From contig CAWJCL010000001.1 of assembly GCA_963841425.1 (NCBI GenBank), positions 744,001 to 808,000 of the forward strand: a stretch of DNA of 64,000 nucleotides, read 5' to 3'. The notes under the pieces are model-generated. The model worked only from the letters and a program-made list of their open reading frames with translations, did no database searches and was not told the DNA's origin. This document shows, one piece after another, positions 10,055 through 17,886 of this stretch (position 1 is the stretch's first letter; every line of letters starts with the position of its first letter). The stretch is from DATEOR01 sp963841425. GTDB lineage: Bacteria; Actinomycetota; Thermoleophilia; Gaiellales; Gaiellaceae. The position numbers were made by a program, and so were the translations under genes.

Positions 10055-10463
10055 GCTCTGCGGCGGTGAACCAGAGCCCGATCTCGCGCTCGGCGGATTC
10101 GGGCGAGTCCGAGCCGTGCACGAGGTTGTCGGGCATGGCGAGCGCGAGGTCGCCGCGAATCGTCCCGGGAGCGGCTTCGACGGGGTTCGTCGCCCCCATC
10201 GTAGTCCGTACGACCTTGATCGCGCCGTCGCCCTCGAGGACGAGCGCGAGCGTCGGCGACGACGTGATGAAGTCGACGAGCTCCCCGAAGAACGGCTTCT
10301 CGACGTGCTCGGCGTAGTGCTCTTCGGCGAGCTCGCGGTCCACCTGGACGAGCTTGGCTGCCCGCACGGTCAGCCCGCGGCCCTCGAAGCGCGCGAGGAT
10401 CTCGCCCGCGAGGCGGCGTTGCATCGCGTCGGGCTTGATGAGAACGAGAGTCTGCTCGGCCAC
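10047..10463 (-). CDS. ndk: Nucleoside-diphosphate kinase
   Basis: 138 aa. It transfers the gamma-phosphate from ATP to NDPs through a phospho-histidine. The N-terminus LVLIKPDAMQRRL and the catalytic segment NLVHGSDSPESAEREIGLWF (active-site His within VHGSDS) are textbook. Also visible are PFFGELVDFITSSP and MGATNPVEAAPGTIRGD. Length is normal for a bacterial hexameric or tetrameric Ndk. It starts an overlapping set with the two methyltransferases and maf. Confidence 0.98.
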   Translation of the reverse strand: MAEQTLVLIKPDAMQRRLAGEILARFEGRGLTVRAAKLVQVDRELAEEHYAEHVEKPFFGELVDFITSSPTLALVLEGDGAIKVVRTTMGATNPVEAAPGTIRGDLALAMPDNLVHGSDSPESAEREIGLWFTAAELV

Positions 10464-10475
10464 GGCCGAGTCAGC

Positions 10476-10982
10476 CTAGAGATTTTCGACTGCTCTGGGT
10501 GACTCGACGGGGGTCTCGCAGTACGGGCACACCTGCCACAGCGGCTCGAGCGGCGCCTTGCAGCGGCGGCACGCTTCCTTCAGCTTCGTCGTGCAGACAG
10601 GACAGGCGAGGAAGGTCGGCTCGACGACCGCGCGGCAGACTGGGCAACGCTCCGCCTGCCCGAGCGACTCCTCCATCGCCTTGATCTCGAGCTCGCGCTC
10701 CCGCACCTCCTCGAGATATTCCGGCGGGCGGAAGAACATGTACAGGAGCGGGCCGAGGAAGGGCGGGAAGATCCCGAGCGCCACGGCCATGGCGAGGAGC
10801 CACGGGTCTTCGATCCGCCTCCGCGCATCCTTGTAGACCCAGAACGCCGAGGCGAGCCAGAAGACGACGAGGAAGAAGAAGAAGACGTTGCGGACGACGA
10901 GCCAGACGTCGGAGTCGAAGAAGTCCTTGAAGCCTCCGAAGAGGTCGCTCGAGTCAGTCGTCGTCTGGGCCAGAAGCTGCAT
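10476..10982 (-). CDS. Membrane protein with C-terminal double zinc ribbon
   Basis: 168 aa. The N-terminal half has two membrane segments (WLVVRNVFFFFLVVFWLASA and WLLAMAVALGIFPPFLGPLL). The C-terminal third carries repeated CxxC pairs (CPVCRAVVEP, CPVCTTKL, CRRCKAPLEP, CPYCETPVE), enough for two zinc ribbons. The function is not known to me; such proteins recur downstream of folC in actinobacteria. The ATG at 10982 lies 6 nt after the stop of the 37-aa peptide gene. A GTG at 10991 overlapping that stop as GTGA, with GGAAAG upstream, is an equally good start and would add three residues. Confidence 0.85.
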   Translation of the reverse strand: MQLLAQTTTDSSDLFGGFKDFFDSDVWLVVRNVFFFFLVVFWLASAFWVYKDARRRIEDPWLLAMAVALGIFPPFLGPLLYMFFRPPEYLEEVRERELEIKAMEESLGQAERCPVCRAVVEPTFLACPVCTTKLKEACRRCKAPLEPLWQVCPYCETPVESPRAVENL

Positions 10983-10987
10983 CGCCG

Positions 10988-11101
10988 TCACAGGAGGATC
11001 TTTCCGACGAGCCACCCGGCGCCAAACGAGAGCGCGACGATCGCCACAAGGACGAACGCGGCGAGCACGAAGACGCTGAGCCGCTCTCCAACGCTGCTCA
11101 T
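10988..11101 (-). CDS. 37-aa single-pass membrane peptide
   Basis: This gene is easily missed because it is so short. It encodes MSSVGERLSVFVLAAFVLVA and continues with a hydrophobic stretch ending WLVGKILL, so it is one membrane helix of about 25 residues with a short polar N-terminus. Its ATG overlaps the folC stop as ATGA. Its TGA overlaps a GTG of the zinc-ribbon membrane gene as GTGA. The chain of overlaps is strong evidence that it is translated. It may be a subunit or regulator of the following membrane protein; that is inference. Confidence 0.7.
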   Translation of the reverse strand: MSSVGERLSVFVLAAFVLVAIVALSFGAGWLVGKILL

Positions 11102-12219
11102 GGTACGGGAGCCTGCGGTCGGAGGGCGGCCAGATCGGCCAGCAGATAGAGCGATCCGGTGACGAGGACCGCCCGGTCCGCTCCGGCAACCTCCCGCGCC
11201 CTTTCCAGGGCCTCCGCCGGGTCCACCACGGTCTCCACGCGGGCGAAGAAGCGCCGGGCGCGCGCGGCGACATCCTCGGCCGGGAGCGCGCGTGCGTTGC
11301 TCGACCGCGTCGCGACGAACGCGTCCCCGAGAGCCGACAGCGCGGCGAGCATCCCGTCGACGTCCTTGTCCGCGAGGATCGAGGCCACGACGACGTAGCG
11401 GCGGGCCGGAAGCCGGGCGAGCACGTAGCCGATCCCGCCGAGATTGTGGGCGCCGTCCCAGATCTCGAGCGGCGCGTCACCCACCCGTTCCAGCCGGCCG
11501 GGCACCATCGCTTCCTCCGCCGGCGCGGGGTCGACCAGCTTGCCGAGGAACGACTCAGCGGCCGCCACTGCGAGCGCGAGGTTGCTCTTTCCCGTCACGA
11601 GGACGGCCGCGGCTCCGGATTCCCGCGCAAGCCCCTCCCACTCCAGCTCTCCGAGCACGACCGTCGCGCCCGGGCGGACGACGGCGAGCTTCTCGCGGGC
11701 GATCTCCTCGCGGGTCGCGCCGAGGACGTCGGTGTGCTCGAGGTCGACGTTCGTGAGGACGACCACCGGCGCGTCGAGCACGTTGGTCGCGTCGAGTCTC
11801 CCGCCGAGGCCGGCCTCGACGACGGCCGCGTCCACCCCAGCCGCGCGAAACTCGGCCAGCCCGGCAGCGGTCAGCGCCTCGAACTGCGTGGCGCCGACGG
11901 ACTCGGCGGCCTTGCGCACACGGGCCAATGCGGCTTCCAGGTCGACCGGCTCGCCGTTCACCTGGATCCGCTCCGCCCAGCCGGTCACGTGCGGGGACGT
12001 GTACGCGCCGACCGTCTTCGCCTCGGCCGCGAGCAGGGCGGCGCACATCCGCGTCGTGGTCGTCTTCCCATTCGTACCGACTACGTGAACGGCCTGGAAC
12101 GCGTCCTGTGGATCGCCGATGTCCGCGAGCAGCCGACGCATCCGCCCGAGGCCGAACTCCTCCGGCCACGGCGAGAGCGACTCGAGCCAGTGGAGATGGC
12201 TGTCAGCCGCCGAGGGCAT
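11098..12219 (-). CDS. folC: Folylpolyglutamate synthase / dihydrofolate synthase
   Basis: 373-aa Mur-ligase-fold enzyme that adds glutamate to dihydropteroate or folates with ATP. The P-loop is HVVGTNGKTTTTRM near residue 45. YTSPHVTGWAERIQVNGEPV follows, then EAGLGGRLDATNVLDAPVVV, VVLTNVDLEHTDVLG and the C-terminal domain motif IWDGAHNLGG. It is somewhat shorter than the ~420-aa average, but all motifs are present. It begins inside the last 17 nt of valS. Whether it also has dihydrofolate-synthase activity cannot be read from sequence. Confidence 0.95.
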   Translation of the reverse strand: MPSAADSHLHWLESLSPWPEEFGLGRMRRLLADIGDPQDAFQAVHVVGTNGKTTTTRMCAALLAAEAKTVGAYTSPHVTGWAERIQVNGEPVDLEAALARVRKAAESVGATQFEALTAAGLAEFRAAGVDAAVVEAGLGGRLDATNVLDAPVVVLTNVDLEHTDVLGATREEIAREKLAVVRPGATVVLGELEWEGLARESGAAAVLVTGKSNLALAVAAAESFLGKLVDPAPAEEAMVPGRLERVGDAPLEIWDGAHNLGGIGYVLARLPARRYVVVASILADKDVDGMLAALSALGDAFVATRSSNARALPAEDVAARARRFFARVETVVDPAEALERAREVAGADRAVLVTGSLYLLADLAALRPQAPVP

Positions 12220-14614
12220 CGAGCTCGCGCCGGTAGCGATCGAGCTTCTCGCGCTCGCCGGCGACGACGTCTTCCGGTGCGTTGGCGACGAAGCGCTCGT
12301 TCGCCAGCATCCCCTCCGCGCGCGCGATCTCCTTGCGGAGCCGCTCGCGCTCGGCCTCCTCGTTGCCGTTTGCCTGCATCCGCTCCGGCTTCACCACGGC
12401 AGAGAAGATCCGCTGCTCCTCGCCCTCGAGCGCGACGAGCACGCCGCTTCGCCGGAAGATCGCGGCCGCCTCCTGCACGCCGTCGAGCGCCCCGAGGTCG
12501 GAGGCGAAGCGGTCGTCCGGCTCCGGCCAGGCCGCGACGATCAACCTCGACTCGCGGCCGGGAAGGTTCGACCAGATCTCCTCGGTCACGTGCGGCATGA
12601 CCGGGTGGAGCAAGCGCAGGACGCGCTCGAGCGCGCCGAGCGCCGTGGCGACGGCATTTTCGTCCTTCTCGTACAGGCGCGGCTTGATCGCCTCCGCGTA
12701 CCAGTCGCAGAAGTCGTCGAAGGTGAGCCGGTAGAGCGACTGCACGGCATGCGAGAAGTCGAAAGCCGCGAGGGATTCCTCGAACGTAAGTCTCGTTGCC
12801 TCGATGCGAGCAAGAATCCAGCGCTCTTCCACGGCTTTCGGGCGCAGGCCGACCTCCCCGGCTTCTGCGTTCAGCAGAAGTCGGGATGCGTTCCACAGCT
12901 TGTTGGCGAGCTTGCGTCCTTCCTCGACGGCGCCGTAGGAGAAGCGCACGTCCTGGGTGGAGGACATCTTCATGAGCCCGTAGCGTGTGGCGTCCGCGCC
13001 GTGCTCGGCGATGATGTCGAGCGGATCGATTCCGGTGCCGAGGCTCTTCGACATGCGCCGCCCGTCGGGGGCGAGCACGGTCGAGTGGATGATCACGTCC
13101 GTGAAGGGGACGGCGCCCATGATCTCGAGGCCGGAGAAGATCATCCGGTTCTCCCAAAGCCGGATGATCTCCCGCGCGGTCGTGTTCAGGTCGCCCGGAT
13201 AGTACGTCCGCAAGTCCAGCGTGTCGTCCGGCCAGCCGAGAGTCGCAAACGGCCAGAGATTGGACGAGAACCACGTGTCGAGGACATCGTCCTCGCGGCG
13301 GAGCTCGGTCGAGCCGCACTCGGCGCACGCCTCGGGCTCGCTCTCGGCGACGACCTCGTGGCCGTCCGGGCAGTACCACACGGGAAGCTGGTGACCCCAC
13401 CAGAGCTGGCGGGAGATGTTCCAGTCGGGAGCGTTCTCGAGCGAGTCGGTGGCGAAGCGGTGCTGCGACTCCGGGTGGTAGACGACGTTGCGCTCCTCGA
13501 GCGCGGCGAGCGCGGGCTTCTTCAGCTCCTCCATCGAGCACCACCACTGGAGCGAGATGAGCGGCTCGATGCGTGACTCGCAGCGCTCGCAGAGCGCAAC
13601 CGAGTGGCGGTAGCTCTCGCGCTTCTCGAGCAGTCCGCGCTCCTTCGCCCACGCGATGACCCGCTCCCCTGCCTCCTCCTGCGTCAGTCCGGCGAGATCG
13701 CCTGCGTGCTCGTTCATGCGCCCGTCGGGGGCGATGACCATGGGCTCGGGCAGCTTGTGGCGCCTACCGATCTCGAAGTCGAGCGGGTCGTGGCCGGGCG
13801 TCACCTTGAGGGCTCCGGTGCCGAACTCCGGATCGACCTCCTCGTCGGCGATCACGGGCACGCGCCGCTCGACGTACGGGACGACGACCTCGCGTCCGAC
13901 CGCGCCCGTGTAGCGCCCGTCGTCCGGATGGACTGCGACCGCGACGTCGCCCGGGATCGTGGCGGGGCGCGCGGTCGCGACCATGACTCCGCCCTCCCCG
14001 TCCACGAACTGATACGTGATGTAGGAAAGCGCGTCGTCGACGTCCACATGCGCCAGCTCGAGATCGGAGAGCGACGTCTCGTGGAACGGGCACCAGTTGA
14101 TGATGCGGTTGTCGCGGTAGATCCAGCCCTTCTCGTACAGATGGACGAAGAAGCGCATGACCGCGCGGACGTAGTCGTCGTCCATCGTGAAGCGCTCGCG
14201 TCGGTAGTCGAGCGACGCGCCCAAACGGCGAAACTGGGTCATGATCGTGCGCCCGTAGAGGCGGAGCCACTCCCAGACGCGCGCCTCGAACGCCTCACGC
14301 CCGAGGTCTTGCCGCCTCTTGCCCTCGCGCGCGAGGTCCTTCTCGACCGCGTTCTGCGTCGAGATGCCCGCGTGGTCGTAGCCGGGCTGGAAGAGCGTGT
14401 TGAAGCCCTGCATGCGCTTCATACGGACGAGGGTGTCGGCGAGGGCGAGCTGGAGGGCGTGGCCCATGTGCAGCTCCCCGGTCACGTTCGGCGGAGGGTG
14501 GGCGATCACGAAGGTCGGCCCGCCGCGCTCGGCGTGCGCCTCGTAGAGGCCCTCGGCCTCCCACGTCTCCTGCCAGCGCTCTTCGACCCCTTCCGGCTTG
14601 TACAGCGGCTCCAT
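12203..14614 (-). CDS. valS: Valine--tRNA ligase
   Basis: 803-aa class Ia aminoacyl-tRNA synthetase. The HIGH-type motif is PPPNVTGELHMGHALQLALA near residue 45. The editing domain is around VATARPATIPGDVAVAVHPD. The KMSKS-type motif is GRRMSKSLGTGIDPLDII at about residue 525. The anticodon-binding domain follows, and the protein ends in a coiled-coil arm (REKLDRYRRELDALGG). The start ATG at 14614 matches the family N-terminus (YKPEGVEERWQETWEAEGLY). It is first in the valS-folC run. Confidence 0.98.
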   Translation of the reverse strand: MEPLYKPEGVEERWQETWEAEGLYEAHAERGGPTFVIAHPPPNVTGELHMGHALQLALADTLVRMKRMQGFNTLFQPGYDHAGISTQNAVEKDLAREGKRRQDLGREAFEARVWEWLRLYGRTIMTQFRRLGASLDYRRERFTMDDDYVRAVMRFFVHLYEKGWIYRDNRIINWCPFHETSLSDLELAHVDVDDALSYITYQFVDGEGGVMVATARPATIPGDVAVAVHPDDGRYTGAVGREVVVPYVERRVPVIADEEVDPEFGTGALKVTPGHDPLDFEIGRRHKLPEPMVIAPDGRMNEHAGDLAGLTQEEAGERVIAWAKERGLLEKRESYRHSVALCERCESRIEPLISLQWWCSMEELKKPALAALEERNVVYHPESQHRFATDSLENAPDWNISRQLWWGHQLPVWYCPDGHEVVAESEPEACAECGSTELRREDDVLDTWFSSNLWPFATLGWPDDTLDLRTYYPGDLNTTAREIIRLWENRMIFSGLEIMGAVPFTDVIIHSTVLAPDGRRMSKSLGTGIDPLDIIAEHGADATRYGLMKMSSTQDVRFSYGAVEEGRKLANKLWNASRLLLNAEAGEVGLRPKAVEERWILARIEATRLTFEESLAAFDFSHAVQSLYRLTFDDFCDWYAEAIKPRLYEKDENAVATALGALERVLRLLHPVMPHVTEEIWSNLPGRESRLIVAAWPEPDDRFASDLGALDGVQEAAAIFRRSGVLVALEGEEQRIFSAVVKPERMQANGNEEAERERLRKEIARAEGMLANERFVANAPEDVVAGEREKLDRYRRELDALGG

Positions 14615-14730
14615 GCGGTGATTCTAGGCGCGTACGGAGCCGATCCCCGCCAGGGTGTCGACGCGGGCCCGGAGAGCTGCGACGATGGGAGCAGCCGAAG
14701 TTTGTAGCATTTGAACTCGAACACCAGAGC

Positions 14731-16653
14731 ATGAGCCAGGTCCTCGAATCCCCCCTTGAAGCAGGCCGCGACGCGGTTCGCCGGCGCGACTGGGACGCCG
14801 CCTACCCGCTTCTGCAGGAGGCCGACACCTCGAGCGAGCTCGCGCCGGAGGATCTCGAGCTCCTGGCTGAGGCGGCCCTCTGGGGCGGCCTCTTCGGCGA
14901 GTACATGGACGCGACCGAGCGCGCGTACAAGGGCTACGTCGAGGCCGGGAATCTGGCGCGCGCCGCCTACATCGCCACGCTCCTCGCCCACGACTACCGC
15001 GCACAGCTTCAGCCCTCGGTGGCCAGCGGCTGGCTTTCCCGGGCGAAACGGCATCTCGACGAGACCGAGGAGGCTCCCGAGCACGGCTACTGGGCGCTGC
15101 AGCGGTCGCTCGTCGCACTCGGCGAGCACGACTACGACGAGTCGTTTCGCCAGGGAAAGACGGCCGAGGAGATCGGCAAGCGCTTCGCGGACCGGAGCCT
15201 CGAGATCCGCGGCATCCAGCGCCAGGGCGCGGCGCTCCTCGAAAAGGGCGAGGTCGGAGAGGGCAAGATGCTGCTCGACGAGGCGAGTGCGGCGGCCCTC
15301 GGGGGCGAGCTCGACCCGTATTCGACCCTCGTCGTCTATTGCAACACGATCGGCGCGTGCCGGGAGGTGTCCGATTTCGACAGTGCCGCACAGTGGACGG
15401 ACCGTGCCTCCCAGTTCTGCGACTCGAATTCCATGTCCGCGTTCCCAGGCATGTGCCGCGTGAACTACGCGGAGGTCATGCGCTTCAAGGGGCGCTTCGA
15501 CGAGGCCGAGGCGCTCGCGGGCCAGGCGGGAGAGCAGTTGCGGACCTGGTGCCCCCGGATCGCGGGTGCCGCGTTCTATGAGCTCGGCGAGACGCGGCTG
15601 CGGCTCGGCGACCTCGCGCAGGCCGAGCAAGCCTTCCGGGAGGCTGACGAGCACGGTCACACGCCCGAGCCTGGGCACTCGCTGCTCCGCCTCGCACGCG
15701 GCGACGCGCAGGGCGCATGGACCTCGCTCCGCCGCGTCCTCGCCGACGAGACGATGGGCCTCGCTGCGCGCACCACGTTCCTCCCGGCCGGAGTCGACAT
15801 CGCAGTTGCCGCCGGGGACCTCGAGAGCGCCGAGCGCTTCGCGGCCGAGCTCGACACGGCTGCCGAGAGCTTCGAGACATCGGCGCTGAAGGCCGCCGCG
15901 GCCTACGCGCACGGGAAGATCGCGCTCGCGCGGGACGATGCCGGCCGGGCCGAGTCGTGCTTCCGGAACGCGCGCACGTTCTGGGAGGCCACGGGCGCGA
16001 GCTACGACTCCGCGCGGGCCAGGGAGCAGCGCGGGCTCGCGCTACGGGCCGGCGGGGACGAGGAGGCCGCCGTCTGGGAGCTCGAGGCCGCTGCGGCGCG
16101 CTTCGAGCGCCTCGGGGCCGTGCGCGACGCCGAACGCGTTGCAGAGGCGCTCATGCGCGACGTCTCGAAGGCCGTCATGAAGACGTTCGTCTTCACCGAC
16201 ATCGTCGGCTCGACGGAGCTCGCCTCGACGCTCGAGGACCGGCACTGGAACAACGTCCTCCGCCGCCACGACGAGACGCTCCGCACGATCTTCGCCGACC
16301 ACGGCGGCCAGGTGGTCGACCACACCGGGGATGGGTTCTTCGCCGCCTTCGAGGACCCGACCGAGGCTCTGCAGGCCGCGATCGCGATCCAGCGCGCCAT
16401 CTCCCAGGAGTTCGAGTTCGACCTCCGCATCGGCGTCCACTCCGACGGCGCCTTGCAGCGCGAGGAGAACTACCACGGCAAGGGCGTGCACGCGGCGGCG
16501 CGGATCGGCGCGGCCGCCGAGGGCCAGGAGATCCTCGCCAGCCTCGACACGATGGCGAAGCTCGGCCAGTTCAAGACAGCAAACCATCGCGAGATCGCGC
16601 TCAAGGGCTTCAAGCACGACGTGCCCGTCTGCGCCGTCGAGTGGGCTAGCTAG
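14731..16653 (+). CDS. TPR-repeat protein with C-terminal class III nucleotide cyclase domain
   Basis: 640 aa. Residues 1 to ~470 are alpha-helical repeats resembling tetratricopeptides (for example GAAFYELGETRLRLGDLAQA). The C-terminal ~165 residues are a class III adenylate/guanylate cyclase homology domain: KTFVFTDIVGSTELASTLED holds the first metal-binding Asp, VVDHTGDGFFAAFEDP the second, and IGVHSDGALQREENYHGKGV the region before the dimer interface. The domain may make cAMP, but the loops are short and activity is inference. Its TAG lies inside the target-site duplication of the neighbouring insertion element. Confidence 0.88.
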   Translation: MSQVLESPLEAGRDAVRRRDWDAAYPLLQEADTSSELAPEDLELLAEAALWGGLFGEYMDATERAYKGYVEAGNLARAAYIATLLAHDYRAQLQPSVASGWLSRAKRHLDETEEAPEHGYWALQRSLVALGEHDYDESFRQGKTAEEIGKRFADRSLEIRGIQRQGAALLEKGEVGEGKMLLDEASAAALGGELDPYSTLVVYCNTIGACREVSDFDSAAQWTDRASQFCDSNSMSAFPGMCRVNYAEVMRFKGRFDEAEALAGQAGEQLRTWCPRIAGAAFYELGETRLRLGDLAQAEQAFREADEHGHTPEPGHSLLRLARGDAQGAWTSLRRVLADETMGLAARTTFLPAGVDIAVAAGDLESAERFAAELDTAAESFETSALKAAAAYAHGKIALARDDAGRAESCFRNARTFWEATGASYDSARAREQRGLALRAGGDEEAAVWELEAAAARFERLGAVRDAERVAEALMRDVSKAVMKTFVFTDIVGSTELASTLEDRHWNNVLRRHDETLRTIFADHGGQVVDHTGDGFFAAFEDPTEALQAAIAIQRAISQEFEFDLRIGVHSDGALQREENYHGKGVHAAARIGAAAEGQEILASLDTMAKLGQFKTANHREIALKGFKHDVPVCAVEWAS

Positions 16654-16654
16654 C
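16649..16654 (+). repeat. Target-site duplication, left copy (GCTAGC)
   Basis: The hexamer GCTAGC immediately precedes the left inverted repeat of the IS481-like element and recurs at 17499-17504 directly after the right inverted repeat. It contains the stop codon of the upstream cyclase gene. Confidence 0.75.
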
Positions 16655-17498
16655 TGTCCTACCCACAGAGGTTGTGAACGCGGCTGAGCGGAGGCCGGTC
16701 ACCGAGCGAGCTGTGCGGTCTACGCCGGTTGTAGTGGTCGAGCCAGTGTGGCAGAGCCTGGTTGCGCTCTCGATGTGAGCGGTAGGCGAGCCCGTAGGCC
16801 CACTCGCGCGCCATCGTCTGGTGGAAGCGCTCGACCTTGCCGTTGGTGCGTGGTCGGTAGGGCTGAGTGGTGAGGTGGCGGATGCCGCGGCGGGCGAGGA
16901 GCTCGCGCAAAGAGCGGTTGCGGACGTAGGCGAAGGCGTTGTCGGTCATGAGCCGTCGGTGAAGCGCGCATAGCGGGAGACGTCCATGTGCAGGAGGTCG
17001 CCCGGGCAGGGCCACTCGTAGCTATTGGCGGGCTCCTTCATCGCCTGCGGGCGGCGCGAGAGCCCGGCCCGCTTCAGGACCTTCCAGACGGTCGAGTGAG
17101 CAAAGCCGGTCGCCCCCGCGACCAGGCGCGGCCCCCAACCCGTCTTGCGCCGGCGGTCGCAGATCCGCTTCTCGAGCGCGGGCCGCCAGCAGTCGCGGGG
17201 AGCGGTGCGGACGGCTCGAGCGGTCGAGCAGCGCGCTCGCCTGGCGCCCACCCTCGATGAAGCGGTGCCACCAGCGGTGGGCCGTCGCGGGCGAGACGCT
17301 GAAGGCGGCCGCGGCCGCCTTCAGGCTCGTCCCTTCCTCGATCGCGCGCACGAGCGCGAGCCGACCGGCCAGTCCGAGCTTGGCGTTAGCGTGCAGATAC
17401 ATCCGCGCCCTCCTTCGAGCGTGAGTCCGGGAAGACCACAGCCTCGAAGGAGGGCCGGACGTCTATCTCAGCCGTTCACAACGTGTGTAGGCAGGACA
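16655..17498 (-). mobile_element. Decayed IS481-family insertion sequence, about 844 bp
   Basis: Imperfect terminal inverted repeats bound it: 16655-16680 and the reverse complement of 17473-17498 match at 22 of 26 positions, beginning TGTCCT and ending GTTGTGAACG. A GCTAGC direct repeat flanks it. It carries one transposase reading frame on the minus strand, broken by a frameshift and an internal deletion. Intact members of this group are about 1.05-1.1 kb, so roughly 200 bp has been lost. It lies exactly between two convergent genes. Confidence 0.88.
16659..17402 (-). pseudogene. IS481-type DDE transposase, frameshifted and internally deleted
   Basis: The N-terminus MYLHANAKLGLAGRLALVRA with a helix-turn-helix (SVSPATAHRWWHRF) is in one frame. 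The next block (KTGWGPRLVAGATGFAHSTV, then PANSYEWPCPGDLLHMDVSR) is in a second frame after a shift near 17190. The C-terminal block (LMTDNAFAYVRNRSLRELLA, RPRTNGKVERFHQTMAREWA, HYNRRRPHSSLGDRPPLSRV) starts after a junction near 16948. There SRYARF is joined almost directly to LMTDNAF, so the central ~65 residues of the catalytic core, including one or more catalytic acids, are missing. It cannot encode an active enzyme. Confidence 0.92.
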
Positions 17499-17504
17499 GC
17501 TAGC
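17499..17504 (+). repeat. Target-site duplication, right copy (GCTAGC)
   Basis: Second copy of the GCTAGC flank of the insertion element. Bases 17500-17502 are the stop codon (minus strand) of the VOC gene. Confidence 0.75.
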
Positions 17505-17886
17505 CGGAGACGAGCGCGAGCAGGTTCCCGTCGGGATCCTTGAACCAGGCGGCCTGCATGTTGCCGAGGGTTGCAATCCCGTTGACCGTCTTCAGGCTCG
17601 GGTAGTCGTACTCCTCGAAGACGACCCCTTTCTCGCGAAGAGCGGCTGCTGTCGCCCCGACGTCCTGGACATCCCAGCCGACGAGGTCGTTCGTCTTTCC
17701 CTGGGGGTCGCCCGACTCGAAGCAGAGGATGCCTCCACCCGATTCGAACCGGACCTCCTCGACTCCGGGCATGATCTCGCGGCGGCGCAGGACGGGAAGC
17801 CCGAGCGTACCCTCGTAGAAAGAGATGGTCCGGTCGAGATCCGCGGACTTGAAGTTCGCGAGCAGTCTGGAGGCCTGTCCGAGCAT
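17500..17886 (-). CDS. VOC (glyoxalase/bleomycin-resistance fold) family protein
   Basis: 128 aa, one pair of beta-alpha-beta-beta-beta modules. FKSADLDRTISFYEGTLGLP is the usual N-terminal VOC strand-helix, and the ending AWFKDPDGNLLALVSG matches the C-terminal module (FxDPDGN). Members bind a divalent metal and act on varied small substrates; the substrate is not predictable. Its start overlaps the stop of the DUF2652 gene by 1 nt, so the two are probably co-expressed. Its stop codon survives within the copy of the insertion-element target site. Confidence 0.88.
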   Translation of the reverse strand: MLGQASRLLANFKSADLDRTISFYEGTLGLPVLRRREIMPGVEEVRFESGGGILCFESGDPQGKTNDLVGWDVQDVGATAAALREKGVVFEEYDYPSLKTVNGIATLGNMQAAWFKDPDGNLLALVSG

